Positions 47,515-56,822 of a stretch of DNA of 64,000 nucleotides are shown here, piece by piece; the stretch's first letter is position 1, and every line of letters begins with the position of its first letter. Where the stretch lies: positions 62,001-126,000 of the forward strand of contig JAJDTM010000010.1 of assembly GCA_022827185.1 (NCBI GenBank), given 5' to 3'. The notes under the pieces were generated by a model, which was not told the DNA's origin, did not search any database, and saw only the letters and a list, made by a program, of their open reading frames with translations. Both the position numbers and the translations under genes were made by a program. This DNA is from Candidatus Poribacteria bacterium (GTDB lineage: Bacteria; Poribacteria; WGA-4E; WGA-3G).

Positions 47515-50500
47515 CTACTTCATGATAAGCATTTTTCGAGTGGCTTTGAATTCGCCTGCGGTGAGGGTGTAAAAATAGACACCACTTGCGACGGGTTCAC
47601 CGATGTTGTTTCTACCGTCCCAATAGGCAGCACGAGTTCGGTTTTGATAGATGCCTGCCGGTTGATGTCCGAGTGTTAGCGTGCGAATCAGTTCGCCATT
47701 TACGGCGTAGATATGGAGCGTTACTTCAGCAGGTTCGGCGAGTTGATACGGTATCCATGTTTCTGGGTTGAATGGATTTGGATAATTCGGTAGCAGGGCA
47801 GTTTCTTCAGGGATGAAGAGGGCAAGGAGTGCTTGGAGATTGCGGAGACCGCGTGCGAATATCTGTGATCCGTCGTCCGCTGTGCGTAAGATGCCGAGAG
47901 CATTCTGAATTGTCTTGCGCGTGGTGTCGGTCATGCGTTTAGGGGCAGCGGGTGCTGTGGTGTCATTTTTTTCTCCGAGGTGTGCTGCCACGAGTGCCAG
48001 GTCTGCTCCGTCAACGGTGCCGTCGCCGTTGACATCTGTGCGTGGGTTTGTGGGTGGAGATTGCCCGAGCGCTGCTGTTACCAATTGCACGTCTGTGACA
48101 TCCGTCACGCCATCTTCGTTGACATCCCATGCGGGTCTCGTCGTGGCGGTCTCGGTTTTTAGGCGGATGCGGAATTCGGGTGGAGTCATGTGGATGGGTT
48201 GGCCGTTGCTATCTCCGGCTTTGAAGTTTCGGAGTCGGACTCGGGTGTTCACCACTTTTTTGAGCGTGAAGTTGATTGCGAGAAGTGTTCCGTCTCCATC
48301 TACGCCGCCACTGGTGAGTCGTGCGGCACTTATCCCTGTAATTCTGCCGGTTGTGTTATCAATGGTGCCCCTGCGGAAGTAGGTCTGTACGTTTCCCTGT
48401 TTGAGGAGGCTGCCTTCGGTGATGCTGTTCGCTTTTAGGACAGCTGGATCGAAGAGTATATCTGTCTGCCATCCGGCTAAGTCTTCCATATTTGTGGCGT
48501 TGAGTCGGATGACGAATTTGGAGTCAGTTTGGAATTCCGTTGTATCTGAGGTGAGAGAAAAGCGGGCACCGGGGGCAAGGACAGTGTATTCGGCATCTGA
48601 AGTGAACCCGAAAAATCCGCTCCAACCGCCGCCACCTTCATAAACAGCGATCAGTAGCACATTTTTTCCTTCTGTTAGCGTGACAGAGGCCCGATCTTGA
48701 TAACCGGAACTTCCTCTAGTGATAGGGTTGTAGTGGACTAATTCACCGTTGAGCCAGACTTTCACGGCATCGTCACTGCCGATAAGCATCGTTGTCTGTT
48801 GTTCTCTGGGTGATTCCAGGGTGAGGAACCCGTAAGCCACATGCTCGTTTATATCGCCTACTCCTAAGCCTGTGGCGTTTGCCATAGCGTTAAGGTTGTT
48901 GCCCCCTGTCGCGGACAATTCTCCGATTGTCCAGACTTTGCTCCCGACGGGATTTCCTTCGGTTGCGCCGTGCGTCGCGACTTTAATTTCGGTTACTTCC
49001 CCTTCACTGGCGCGTGCGAGGAAATCTACGCCAGATTTTGCCGCACTTGCCCCGCTATTATTGCCAGTGGAGACGATCATCCACAGCCACGGTCCCGTTA
49101 TTTTCGGCGTGCTGTTGTCTATAAAAGTCCCTGGATTCTCTAGCGCGCGTATCGTTGTTGTTTCGGGTAGACTCTCCAGGGGCGAGAAGTCGGAGATAGC
49201 GTTGTTCCTTAGGTCCACTTCCTTTAGGTTTGTTAATCCTGAGAGTGGCGAGACGTCGGTAATCAGGTTGTTCTCTAATTTCAGTTCAATCAACTTTTTT
49301 AGGTTCGAGAGTGCCGATATATCTGATATCAAGTTTCCTTCCAGCTCAAGATGTGTGAGCAACGTCAGTTCTGCTAGACCGGAGATATCCGAGATATTTG
49401 TCTCAGTGATTTTTAAACGTCTGAGTGTTTTGATGCCTGTTAGCGAGGGCAGTGTTGATATGGTAGGATCATCACCGAATTCTATCCATTGGAGCCTCCG
49501 TAAGTTTGCCAAAGGTGAAAAATCGGTGATGCGTGTATTCCATGCGGCTATGCCTTCAAGACTAATCAGTCCGGCAAGGGGTGACACATCGGTCACTGGG
49601 TTCCCTGAAATACCGATGCCGTTCAACTTTTTGAGGTTTTGGAGGGGGGCAAGGTCGGTTATCTGGTTTTCTTCGAGTCCCATCCATTCTACGTTGAAAA
49701 GTTTAGCAAGTGGTGCTACGTCGGTTATTTGATTGCCACGGAGTTTGATGTTTTCCAATTTAGTAAGGTTTGTGAGAGCGGTTAGGTTGGCAATAGCGTT
49801 GTGTCGGAGTTCTATACGTTCGAGGTTGGTGGCGTATTCCAGCCCTGTGAGGTCTTGGATACCGTTTTCATCCGCCTCAATCCGGTTTAATCTTTCCATG
49901 TCTGCGGGTGTAATCGCGTCTCCTGGGTTCTTTCCGAGCTGACGTTCAATTACATCTTTCAGGTTCGGGTCAGGTATCAGCACGATTCCGCTTGGTGTGG
50001 GCTGAACTGGTCGGACGGTTTCCGGTGTGTTCCTAACTGGGGTCTCTGGGGACTGTAATGCGATTATAATTTCTGAGAACTGTGCTGTCCATGCGTCCCG
50101 TTTCACATTTCCGTTGCTTGTTAGTCCTGTGAGACCGAGGTTTTGAAGGCTCGGTTTTTCGCGAATCTCTTTGAGAAACGTTTCCGTTTGTAAGCCGACA
50201 GCAGCGGCGGCTTGCGGTGCCTCAAGTGGTGCCTGGAACGTTTCATAGAGCCGGTGTACAGGTTCTATCCCGCCAAATACACCGCCTGTTGCTTCCAGGG
50301 CAGTTTTGTACCGTTCTATATCCTGTGCCAATAGGTCTTCCATCACGGATTGTTCTACATAAAGCCGTAAGGCGTGATCTTTATTGTAAGCGGGGGTCTC
50401 TGTCTGTTCTATTACTGCGCGGACACCGTCTTGAAAATCCTTCATTCCCTCCGTATGACATCCGATACAGGAGAGCCCATTTCGGACGGCGGGGTCGCTC

Positions 50501-51672
50501 GCTGCGGGGTTCGACACAATCTCCGTTGGTGCGACATCTATACGGTTCCCTGCTCCATCCGCGACATAGTAGGCTTGTAACCCGTTTGGCAGATTGAAGA
50601 TAACTTCGCCGCCGTCGCGTTGAAAAGAGAGCGGATGTGTGAAGATGTTCTGTGCGCCTGCGCTTCCGGCGAAGTCATGGCTTTTCCAATATGCACCGTA
50701 GGGCGAGGTGTGGCGTTCCACGACGCGGTTGTGATTTGACACCCCTGAATCATTGGTGCCGGCGCGCCAGACGCGGACCCCTGGTGCGCTTTGTAGGTTC
50801 CGGTTAACGTCTATCCGTAGTTCTCGTTCCAATTCTTGTTCTGTTTCAGGGAGCGCGAGGATATCGTGATAGAGCGGTGGCAGCGAGGCGGTGGCGAGGA
50901 ACCAATCGACGTGCACAAACGGTATTTCGCAGCGCATTTCGCTGCGGAGGCTGTTGAGTTTTGAGAGTAGCCCTGCCTCTGTTTCAGAGTCAAACGCAAC
51001 GGCGTAAGGATACTCGACTTCAATCTGTGTCCATGCATCTCGGGCATCCCATTCGTAGTTGCGCAGATCGATGTAAAAAAGCGTTTCTGCAACATCAATC
51101 GGTTCAGGGTTGATAATCTGAAAACCCCAGGAGAGGCTGTTGACGAGTTTTGCGAGTGCGGTGCGGTAGGCGTTGAGTGCTTCGGGGCCGACGCTAGCGT
51201 TATAGAGGTGTGTCATTGTAAAGTAGCGTGCGAACGGGCGGTCAAAGGTATCCAACGTTTCCAGGTGTCTCTGCATCGCAGTGAGCATAACGTCTGTTGC
51301 GATGAAAGTCACGTCGTGTTGTGTTTCCCAGTCGGGTGCGCCTGCTGCGATCCAGTCGCTAATCACCTGAAGGGATGCGTTGTCGAGTGCGGGTTGTCCG
51401 AGGGGCATCCGTTTTGTGTTATCTGTTGTGATGAGGCGTGCGTATAGGTTAGAGGTGAGGGGTTGTCCTGGGACGACGGCTCCGGTATCTACGAGTCCTG
51501 AAGCGGAGTCGATAACGAGATTTTCGGTGAAAGAGCCGTTGGGCCCGTGGCATGTGATACATTTGTTTTCCAAGATGAGATACGCCTGTTGTGCGAGTTC
51601 TTGTTGTGCGTTTGTTGTGAATGGGGTTGCTATTAGGAATAAAATGATGAAAACGGATATGATGTGTTTCAT
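47515..51672 (-). CDS. Giant secreted protein: Planctomycete cytochrome c, LRR, cohesin and dockerin domains, sorting tail
   Basis: 1385 residues from the ATG 51670-51672 (GGAG upstream). Order: signal peptide (to TNAQQ); PSCyt1 haem domain with CITCH and LGQPALD; second haem motif CIGCH near residue 405; LRR block (about 570-830, LTGLEYATNLERIEL pattern); beta-sandwich with IGSDDAVKVWLNGE; cohesin-like domain (LAGWQTDILFDPAVLKA); dockerin pair (DVNEDGVTDVTDVQL, DVNGDGTVDGADLAL); and the C-terminal YPNPFNPET Ig-like sorting domain ending RKMLIMK. It is probably anchored or released at the surface and redox-active. The tail is near-identical in DNA to that of the next gene. Confidence 0.9.
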   Translation of the reverse strand: MKHIISVFIILFLIATPFTTNAQQELAQQAYLILENKCITCHGPNGSFTENLVIDSASGLVDTGAVVPGQPLTSNLYARLITTDNTKRMPLGQPALDNASLQVISDWIAAGAPDWETQHDVTFIATDVMLTAMQRHLETLDTFDRPFARYFTMTHLYNASVGPEALNAYRTALAKLVNSLSWGFQIINPEPIDVAETLFYIDLRNYEWDARDAWTQIEVEYPYAVAFDSETEAGLLSKLNSLRSEMRCEIPFVHVDWFLATASLPPLYHDILALPETEQELERELRIDVNRNLQSAPGVRVWRAGTNDSGVSNHNRVVERHTSPYGAYWKSHDFAGSAGAQNIFTHPLSFQRDGGEVIFNLPNGLQAYYVADGAGNRIDVAPTEIVSNPAASDPAVRNGLSCIGCHTEGMKDFQDGVRAVIEQTETPAYNKDHALRLYVEQSVMEDLLAQDIERYKTALEATGGVFGGIEPVHRLYETFQAPLEAPQAAAAVGLQTETFLKEIREKPSLQNLGLTGLTSNGNVKRDAWTAQFSEIIIALQSPETPVRNTPETVRPVQPTPSGIVLIPDPNLKDVIERQLGKNPGDAITPADMERLNRIEADENGIQDLTGLEYATNLERIELRHNAIANLTALTNLTKLENIKLRGNQITDVAPLAKLFNVEWMGLEENQITDLAPLQNLKKLNGIGISGNPVTDVSPLAGLISLEGIAAWNTRITDFSPLANLRRLQWIEFGDDPTISTLPSLTGIKTLRRLKITETNISDISGLAELTLLTHLELEGNLISDISALSNLKKLIELKLENNLITDVSPLSGLTNLKEVDLRNNAISDFSPLESLPETTTIRALENPGTFIDNSTPKITGPWLWMIVSTGNNSGASAAKSGVDFLARASEGEVTEIKVATHGATEGNPVGSKVWTIGELSATGGNNLNAMANATGLGVGDINEHVAYGFLTLESPREQQTTMLIGSDDAVKVWLNGELVHYNPITRGSSGYQDRASVTLTEGKNVLLIAVYEGGGGWSGFFGFTSDAEYTVLAPGARFSLTSDTTEFQTDSKFVIRLNATNMEDLAGWQTDILFDPAVLKANSITEGSLLKQGNVQTYFRRGTIDNTTGRITGISAARLTSGGVDGDGTLLAINFTLKKVVNTRVRLRNFKAGDSNGQPIHMTPPEFRIRLKTETATTRPAWDVNEDGVTDVTDVQLVTAALGQSPPTNPRTDVNGDGTVDGADLALVAAHLGEKNDTTAPAAPKRMTDTTRKTIQNALGILRTADDGSQIFARGLRNLQALLALFIPEETALLPNYPNPFNPETWIPYQLAEPAEVTLHIYAVNGELIRTLTLGHQPAGIYQNRTRAAYWDGRNNIGEPVASGVYFYTLTAGEFKATRKMLIMK

Positions 51673-51695
51673 TGTTTGTCTCCTGTGTCTCAAAC

Positions 51696-51718
51696 AGGCG
51701 AGGTTACCTCGCCTCTAC
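51696..51718 (-). repeat. REP-like element (GTAG plus hairpin)
   Basis: On the minus strand GTAG-A-GGCGAGGT-a-ACCTCGCC(T), lying in the short gap between the two LRR genes. Confidence 0.6.
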
Positions 51719-51737
51719 ACCTATTTTCTGTATAGTA

Positions 51738-53951
51738 TTATTTCATGATAAGCATTTTTCGAGTGGCTTTGAATTCGCCTGCGGTGAGGGTGTAGAAATA
51801 GACACCGCTGGCGACGGGTTCGCCGAGTGCGTTTTTTCCGTCCCAATAGGCTGCCCAGGTTCGGTTTTGGTAGATGCCTGCTGGCTGATGTCCGAGTGTT
51901 AGTGTGCGAATCAGTTCGCCATTTATGGCGTAGATACGGAGCGTTACTTCAGCGGGTTCGGCGAGTTGATACGGTATCCACGTCTCTGGATTGAATGGGT
52001 TCGGATAATTCGGTAGCAACGCTGTTTTTTCGGGGGCCAATGCTGTTAGCAATTGTTGAAGGTTGGCGAGTCCTTTTTGGAAGGCATAGGAGCCGTCGTT
52101 TTCAGCGTGCGCTTGTGCGATCCATGCTTGTAGGATGGTTGGCGAAATTCGGTTTTGGGTTAGGATTTGGTTTAGCAGTGGTGCAGCGGCGGGACCGCTG
52201 AGTTCTCCGAGATGTGAGGCGACAAGGACGAGGTCTTGTATATTGCGTTTCCCGTCGCCGTTCACATCGGTTCGTGGATTGGTGCCACTGGTTTTTCCGA
52301 TGTCTTGCCCGACGAGAATAAGGTCTAAGATATTGACTTCGCCGTCTCTATTGACATCCCATTTTGGGACAGCGATGACGAATTTTTTGTTGATGGGGTT
52401 AACGGTATAGTTGGTATCCTTTGCGAACCCGAAGAACCCGCTGAATCCGCCGTGTCCATGGTTATCAACGGCGACAAGGAGGACGTTTACCCCAGTTTTA
52501 AGTGTTACGGGGAAAGCGTCTTGAAAATCGCCTGCGCCGCGTTTTGTGGAATTGTAGTGTACCATTTCGCCATTGAGCCAGACCTTTACGGAGTCGTCGC
52601 TGCCAACGAGCATAGTTGTTTCCTGTTTTTGAGGAGAGTTGAGGGTAACCGTTCCGTAGACGACGTGGTCATATATATCGGAGCCGAATCCCCATCCGAG
52701 TGCGTCTGTCATTTCGTTGATGTTATCGCCGCCAGTAGGTGCAAGTGTATGTGCCTCCCATTCACTATCGCCGACAGTTTTCCCTTCGGTCGCCCCAAAG
52801 GTGGAAATTTTGATTTCAGTTGCTGCGCCGCCGGTTGCTTTCGCGATGAGGTCGGTATCCTTGTCAATTAGTAGGCCAGGGACGATCACCCAGAGCCAGG
52901 GCCCTTCGATTTTGGGACCGGCTTCTGGGAATGTGGTATTCACGAAATTAGTGTGTGTGATAGTTGTGCGTTCCGCGAACCTGTCGAAGACGGTTTCGTC
53001 CGGTATGGTATTGCCGGTAAGCCCGATCCAGTTGAGGTTGTCTAAATTCGCGAGGGGTAATGGGTCTATTATGAGGTTATCGGTGAGGTCTACCCATGTG
53101 AGTCCTTGGATGTCAGCGAGGGGTGAAACATCGGAGATAGTGTTTTCTGATAGGTCTGCCCACGTCAGGTTTGTTAAGTTTTTGAGGGGCGATATATCAG
53201 AGATTTCGTTGCTGTGGAAATTGATGCGTTTGAGGTTGGTTAACCCGGCTATCGGCGAAAGGTCTGTTACCTGGCTACCAACAATATAGAGTTCTGTTAA
53301 ACCTTTTGCTTTTGCTAAAGGTGAGAGGTCTGATATTTCTGCGCCGCACACATTTATCTCTTGCAATTTGGGAAGTTCTGCAATTCCCTCAAGATTCACG
53401 ACGGGTGTTCCCCATCCGTGAAAGTTTCGGAGGCTAATCAATCCTGAGAGCGGGGCGAGATCGGCAATTGGGTTGTCCGACATCCCAATCACTCGCAGTC
53501 TTATAAGTCCGGCGAGGGGTGATAAATCGGATACGAGGTTGTGATGGATCCGTATCTCTCTTAGGTTGCTAAGGGAAGCAACGGGTGATATGTCAAATAT
53601 CACATTGTTATTTACATCGAGTTCTTCTAAACTGCTGAGCCCTTGCACCGGCGATAGGTCAGATATCAAGTTGTCTTTCAGTTTTAAATCTCGGAGGTTT
53701 GTTGCAGTTTCGAGACCAATCAGATCGATGATACCTCTGTTATTTGCTTCTAATTCGGTCAATGTCAGCATATCTTCTTGTGTGATGCGTGCATTTTCGG
53801 GATTGCCGAGGGCTTCGTTAATAGCGGCGCGTAGGTTGGCATCTGGAATGCTGACAACTTGTGCGGATGTACTGGGCACTACCCACAGGAGGGCGGTGCA
53901 GAGCGTGATTATACTTGAGAAGAAGATGTGTTGTTTTTTGGCACTTTGCAT
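51738..53951 (-). CDS. Secreted LRR-dockerin protein with C-terminal sorting domain
   Basis: 737 residues. Signal peptide (hydrophobic 10-27, cut near TSAQ), then LRR repeats (about 40-330; LRDLKLKDNLISDLSPVQGL and similar), the beta-sandwich with VGSDDSVKVWLNGE, a two-loop dockerin (DVNRDGEVNILDLIL, DVNGDGKRNIQDLVL) and the YPNPFNPET Ig-like sorting tail ending RKMLIMK. It has the plan of the 47515 protein minus cytochrome and cohesin domains. The dockerin could bind the cohesin-like domain of that neighbour (inference). Same strand, 65 bases upstream, so probably co-transcribed. Confidence 0.9.
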   Translation of the reverse strand: MQSAKKQHIFFSSIITLCTALLWVVPSTSAQVVSIPDANLRAAINEALGNPENARITQEDMLTLTELEANNRGIIDLIGLETATNLRDLKLKDNLISDLSPVQGLSSLEELDVNNNVIFDISPVASLSNLREIRIHHNLVSDLSPLAGLIRLRVIGMSDNPIADLAPLSGLISLRNFHGWGTPVVNLEGIAELPKLQEINVCGAEISDLSPLAKAKGLTELYIVGSQVTDLSPIAGLTNLKRINFHSNEISDISPLKNLTNLTWADLSENTISDVSPLADIQGLTWVDLTDNLIIDPLPLANLDNLNWIGLTGNTIPDETVFDRFAERTTITHTNFVNTTFPEAGPKIEGPWLWVIVPGLLIDKDTDLIAKATGGAATEIKISTFGATEGKTVGDSEWEAHTLAPTGGDNINEMTDALGWGFGSDIYDHVVYGTVTLNSPQKQETTMLVGSDDSVKVWLNGEMVHYNSTKRGAGDFQDAFPVTLKTGVNVLLVAVDNHGHGGFSGFFGFAKDTNYTVNPINKKFVIAVPKWDVNRDGEVNILDLILVGQDIGKTSGTNPRTDVNGDGKRNIQDLVLVASHLGELSGPAAAPLLNQILTQNRISPTILQAWIAQAHAENDGSYAFQKGLANLQQLLTALAPEKTALLPNYPNPFNPETWIPYQLAEPAEVTLRIYAINGELIRTLTLGHQPAGIYQNRTWAAYWDGKNALGEPVASGVYFYTLTAGEFKATRKMLIMK

Positions 53952-54071
53952 TGTGTTGTGTCTCCAGGTTCTGCGGATTTTTTCTCATAAACCTCGTATC
54001 GAGTGTGGAGTCTCTGTGTTCCGAATTTTTACAGATCTAACGCGAATTGTCAAGTGAAAAAAATTGCCTAG

Positions 54072-54204
54072 CCAGGGTCATTCAATTTTAAGAAGTTATT
54101 GGGTTTCACGTCTTTTTTCAAGGATCCGGTGCGGTTCGGAAACCGCACCTACCGGGTCTGGGGGTGAAAATTCGATTGAAAAATGGACAATTGAATGACC
54201 CTGG
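54072..54204. mobile_element. 133-base MITE-like element with 16-bp inverted ends
   Basis: CCAGGGTCATTCAATT (54072-54087) is repeated exactly inverted at 54189-54204. Inside lies a REP-like hairpin (54128-54152; minus strand GTAG-GTGCGGTT-tccg-AACCGCAC). No coding frame. TA stands one base outside the left end and directly outside the right end, so a TA duplication is possible but not exact. It occupies much of the gap 53952-54403; nothing else but the operator-like palindrome was seen there. Confidence 0.6.
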
Positions 54205-54216
54205 TATACAAGCAAA

Positions 54217-54253
54217 AGTCGCGTGACTTTTCACGCGACTTCTGCTATACTTC
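54217..54253 (+). promoter_or_regulatory. Operator-like palindrome overlapping a promoter of the DUF3223 gene
   Basis: AGTCGCGTGA-cttt-TCACGCGACT (54217-54240) with outer GTATA/TATAC arms, followed by an extended -10 TGCTATACT at about 54243-54251. A repressor here would block the promoter; the perfect stem could also form in RNA. Confidence 0.5.
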
Positions 54254-54403
54254 ACTGTAAAAATCTGCATATTTTTTGAGGTGAATCGTGACAAGATCGT
54301 CATCTTGATTGAAAAATTGAAAATATTGAAAAAGAAAGTCAGATATGGCATACTAAAAGGCCTAAAATCTATGGTGACTTTTTCGACAAAGGAGAAATTA
54401 ACG

Positions 54404-54892
54404 ATGATTGAATTTGCAGGTGAAACATTTGAAAGTGTTGAAGACATTCAAAAACGCTTTGAGTCTATTCGGGATACGGCTCCACTGAAAGAACCCTTAC
54501 AAGGCACAGATCATAAGATGGTTATGAAGCTGCTGCAAGCACACCCACGCTACAAAGAGAAGATCGGAGCGGGCATCAGTGCTTTGACAGTTGACCTCCA
54601 CCCTGAGTTCAAGGCGACGCGCGTTTTCACTATCGTCCGTATTGACAAGCACAAAGAGGATTTCAGTTTTCAGAAGCCGTGGAAGAGACTACGGGCGACG
54701 TTAGCGGCACCGGGAAATGGAAATCAACCGACGGGTGCTAACAAAACACCAGGCGCCGCATCAGTATCGGAAAAACAGGCAACGTTGTCTCCTGAAAAAG
54801 CGGCATGGATTGCCAAACTTGAATCTCGCGTAACCGCGGTAGAGAACGCCCTGATAGGTATACGCAAAGTTATCGCCGAATTTAAGGAATAA
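54404..54892 (+). CDS. DUF3223 (DCL-like) domain protein
   Basis: 162 residues from the ATG at 54404, supported by AAAGGAG 9 bases upstream; longer frames lack this. The DUF3223 domain (about 3-100) shows HKMVMKLLQAHPRYKEKIGAG, ISALTVDLHPEFKATRVF and KEDFSFQKPWKRL. A Pro/Ala linker and a terminal helical segment (WIAKLESRVTAVENAL) that could form a coiled coil follow. Relatives in plants (DCL) act in chloroplast rRNA maturation; bacterial members are unstudied. RNA binding is a reasonable guess only. Confidence 0.75.
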   Translation: MIEFAGETFESVEDIQKRFESIRDTAPLKEPLQGTDHKMVMKLLQAHPRYKEKIGAGISALTVDLHPEFKATRVFTIVRIDKHKEDFSFQKPWKRLRATLAAPGNGNQPTGANKTPGAASVSEKQATLSPEKAAWIAKLESRVTAVENALIGIRKVIAEFKE

Positions 54893-54923
54893 GCGTGTTC
54901 GGGTTAAATTGAGCCCCGGAAAA

Positions 54924-55892
54924 ATGCGAATTGATTGCCAAAGCCACATATTTCCAAATGCCTATATAGAAATCCTTGCACAGAACCGACACCCGCCGCA
55001 AGTAATTCGCAGCGGCAGTGAGGCTGTCGTTACGTACGGCGATGTCCAGACATTTCGTCTGCAAGATGAGGCTTATGACCCGAAACGCAAACTCAAGGAT
55101 ATGGATGCGGCGGGTGTTGATATGGCGCTGCTCAGCACCAATATACCGCCGCCGTGTATGCTCACACCCGAATTAGGGAACAACGGCGCGCAAGCGATCA
55201 ACGATGCCATTGTTGAACTCGTGGACACACATCCAGATCGGTTCGCAGGATTGGCATGCCTTCCGTGGCAAAATCCAGATGAAGCCATCACAGAGATGAA
55301 TCGCGTGAAAGCACTCGGTTTTTGTGGGATCATGCTTTACTCCCATATCGGTGGGAAACCGGTCGATGCACCTCAGTTTGAACCTGTGTATGCGCACTCA
55401 GAAAAATTACGGATGCCGATTGTCATGCATCCCACCGTGCCGACGTGGGGAGAAGCGATCAAAGACCACTGGATGATTGGTATGATGGGGCTACAAGTAG
55501 ATAACAGTTTCGCACTGTTACGACTGATTCTGAGCGGGATTCTTGAACGCTATCCACACCTCCAGCTCGTGATGCCCCATGTCGGAGGTATTTTACCTTA
55601 TATGAGCGGCAGGATTGATCATCAGACCGAGGTATTGGGTAGAGCGAGAGATAACATAACACAACCACCGAGCGCGTATCTGCAACGTATCTATCTGGAC
55701 ACCGTGTCGCCATCAACACAGGCATTGCAGTATGCCTACGAGTATTCTGGTGCGGACCGTCTGTTGTTTGGAACAGATCATCCGTGGGTGGATATGCCCC
55801 GATTTGTCGGTTTAATTGAAGAATTGCCCATCTCTGAAGCAGATAAAGCAAAAATTTTTGGTGAAAACGCCATAGAACTGTTCGATTTATAG
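54924..55892 (+). CDS. Amidohydrolase of the ACMSD-like (COG2159) family
   Basis: 322 residues from ATG 54924. TIM-barrel metal-dependent hydrolase/decarboxylase: start MRIDCQSHIFP, middle LACLPWQNPDEA, IVMHPTVPTWG, MPHVGGILPYM and the Asp-bearing LLFGTDHPW. The first metal motif is Q-S-H where the family has H-x-H, so the N-terminal metal site is altered. Decarboxylation or hydrolysis of an aromatic or cyclic acid is expected by family. Its last codons (GATTTATAG) lie inside the left arm of a downstream inverted repeat, which therefore supplies the stop. Confidence 0.82.
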   Translation: MRIDCQSHIFPNAYIEILAQNRHPPQVIRSGSEAVVTYGDVQTFRLQDEAYDPKRKLKDMDAAGVDMALLSTNIPPPCMLTPELGNNGAQAINDAIVELVDTHPDRFAGLACLPWQNPDEAITEMNRVKALGFCGIMLYSHIGGKPVDAPQFEPVYAHSEKLRMPIVMHPTVPTWGEAIKDHWMIGMMGLQVDNSFALLRLILSGILERYPHLQLVMPHVGGILPYMSGRIDHQTEVLGRARDNITQPPSAYLQRIYLDTVSPSTQALQYAYEYSGADRLLFGTDHPWVDMPRFVGLIEELPISEADKAKIFGENAIELFDL

Positions 55893-55979
55893 TGAATTTT
55901 GTAATGACTTATACATTTTGCTGAAGACCGAACCCCCCTAACCCCCCTTATCAGGGGGGAACTTGGAATTTACTATAAA
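55886..55979. repeat. 94-base inverted-repeat element with C-tract hairpin
   Basis: Ends TTTATAGTGAATT (55886-55898) and AATTTACTATAAA (55967-55979) are inverted with one mismatch. The centre holds the widespread motif CCCCCCTAACCCCCCTTATC followed by AGGGGGGA (about 55933-55960). The left end overlaps the amidohydrolase stop codon. Confidence 0.6.
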
Positions 55980-56018
55980 CTGAGAACCTCACCAGTGAAA
56001 GAAAAGAGGGTTTACGAC

Positions 56019-56822
56019 ATGCCACACGAACTGACTGATGCCGAAAAGTTTTTCTTTGAAAACAACGGTTATCTCGTCCTGGAGAATTTTCTTGAGTCTT
56101 CACACATTGAAACACTCAGGAGTGCTCTCGCTGAATCTATTGAGATGCGGCGGGAACGTGAGGAGAAAGGGTTACCACAAACCGGAATGACACACATTCA
56201 CGGTGAGAAAAGCACCCGTATTTTCTATATCCTCGGTGATCATCCAGCGTTCTTGGAACTTCTGGATTGGCAGCCGATTCTGCCATACGTCACCGGGTTG
56301 CTGAATAAGATGCCGCATCACCACGCATCGGACGCTATCGTTGAAGAGGGTTCGGAACTTACGGAACGTCTGATGGGTTGGCACATTGATGGACACGATG
56401 AAGGCTATCGCAACTTACGTCCTATTCCGTTTCTACAACTCAAAATTGGCTATTATCTGACGGATATGACCGGCGGCGGACAGGGAAATCTGTGGCTCAT
56501 ACCGGGCAGCCACACGGCGATGTACGACCCGAACCATGAAGACTTGCGGCATCCATACCAATATCCGGGTGCACTTGAAGTGTGTGCCCCACCGGGGAGT
56601 GCGATTCTGTTCCATAACGCTGTCTGGCATTCCGCGGGTATCTTCACGAAACCGGAGGGTCGGCGTGAAATGCTCTATTACGCTTATGAACATCCGTGGA
56701 TGATCGCCTCGCAGGAACATTGGGGGTATCCTGGAGACTTCTATAACAAGCAACTTTCTCCTGAACAGCGTAAATTTTTCCACGGGTTCGTCTTTGATCC
56801 ACCCGAACAGCGGTGGGGGTAG
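56019..56822 (+). CDS. PhyH-family Fe(II)/2-oxoglutarate dioxygenase
   Basis: 267 residues from ATG 56019 (GAGGG 8 bases upstream; a GTG 24 bases earlier is less likely). H-x-D motif GWHIDGHD, core strand LKIGYYLTDM, GGQGNLWLIPGSHTAMY block and distal His HSAGIFTKPEGRRE. All ligands are present. It starts a run of PhyH genes (56019, 56937 and, on the other strand, 58307). Its last 18 bases are part of a 23-base direct repeat flanking a palindromic insertion. Confidence 0.87.
   Translation: MPHELTDAEKFFFENNGYLVLENFLESSHIETLRSALAESIEMRREREEKGLPQTGMTHIHGEKSTRIFYILGDHPAFLELLDWQPILPYVTGLLNKMPHHHASDAIVEEGSELTERLMGWHIDGHDEGYRNLRPIPFLQLKIGYYLTDMTGGGQGNLWLIPGSHTAMYDPNHEDLRHPYQYPGALEVCAPPGSAILFHNAVWHSAGIFTKPEGRREMLYYAYEHPWMIASQEHWGYPGDFYNKQLSPEQRKFFHGFVFDPPEQRWG

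Noticed and set aside
48872..49732. 286-codon plus-strand frame opposite the LRR block
   Set aside because: Ser/Phe-rich antisense reading of leucine-rich repeats; not a gene.
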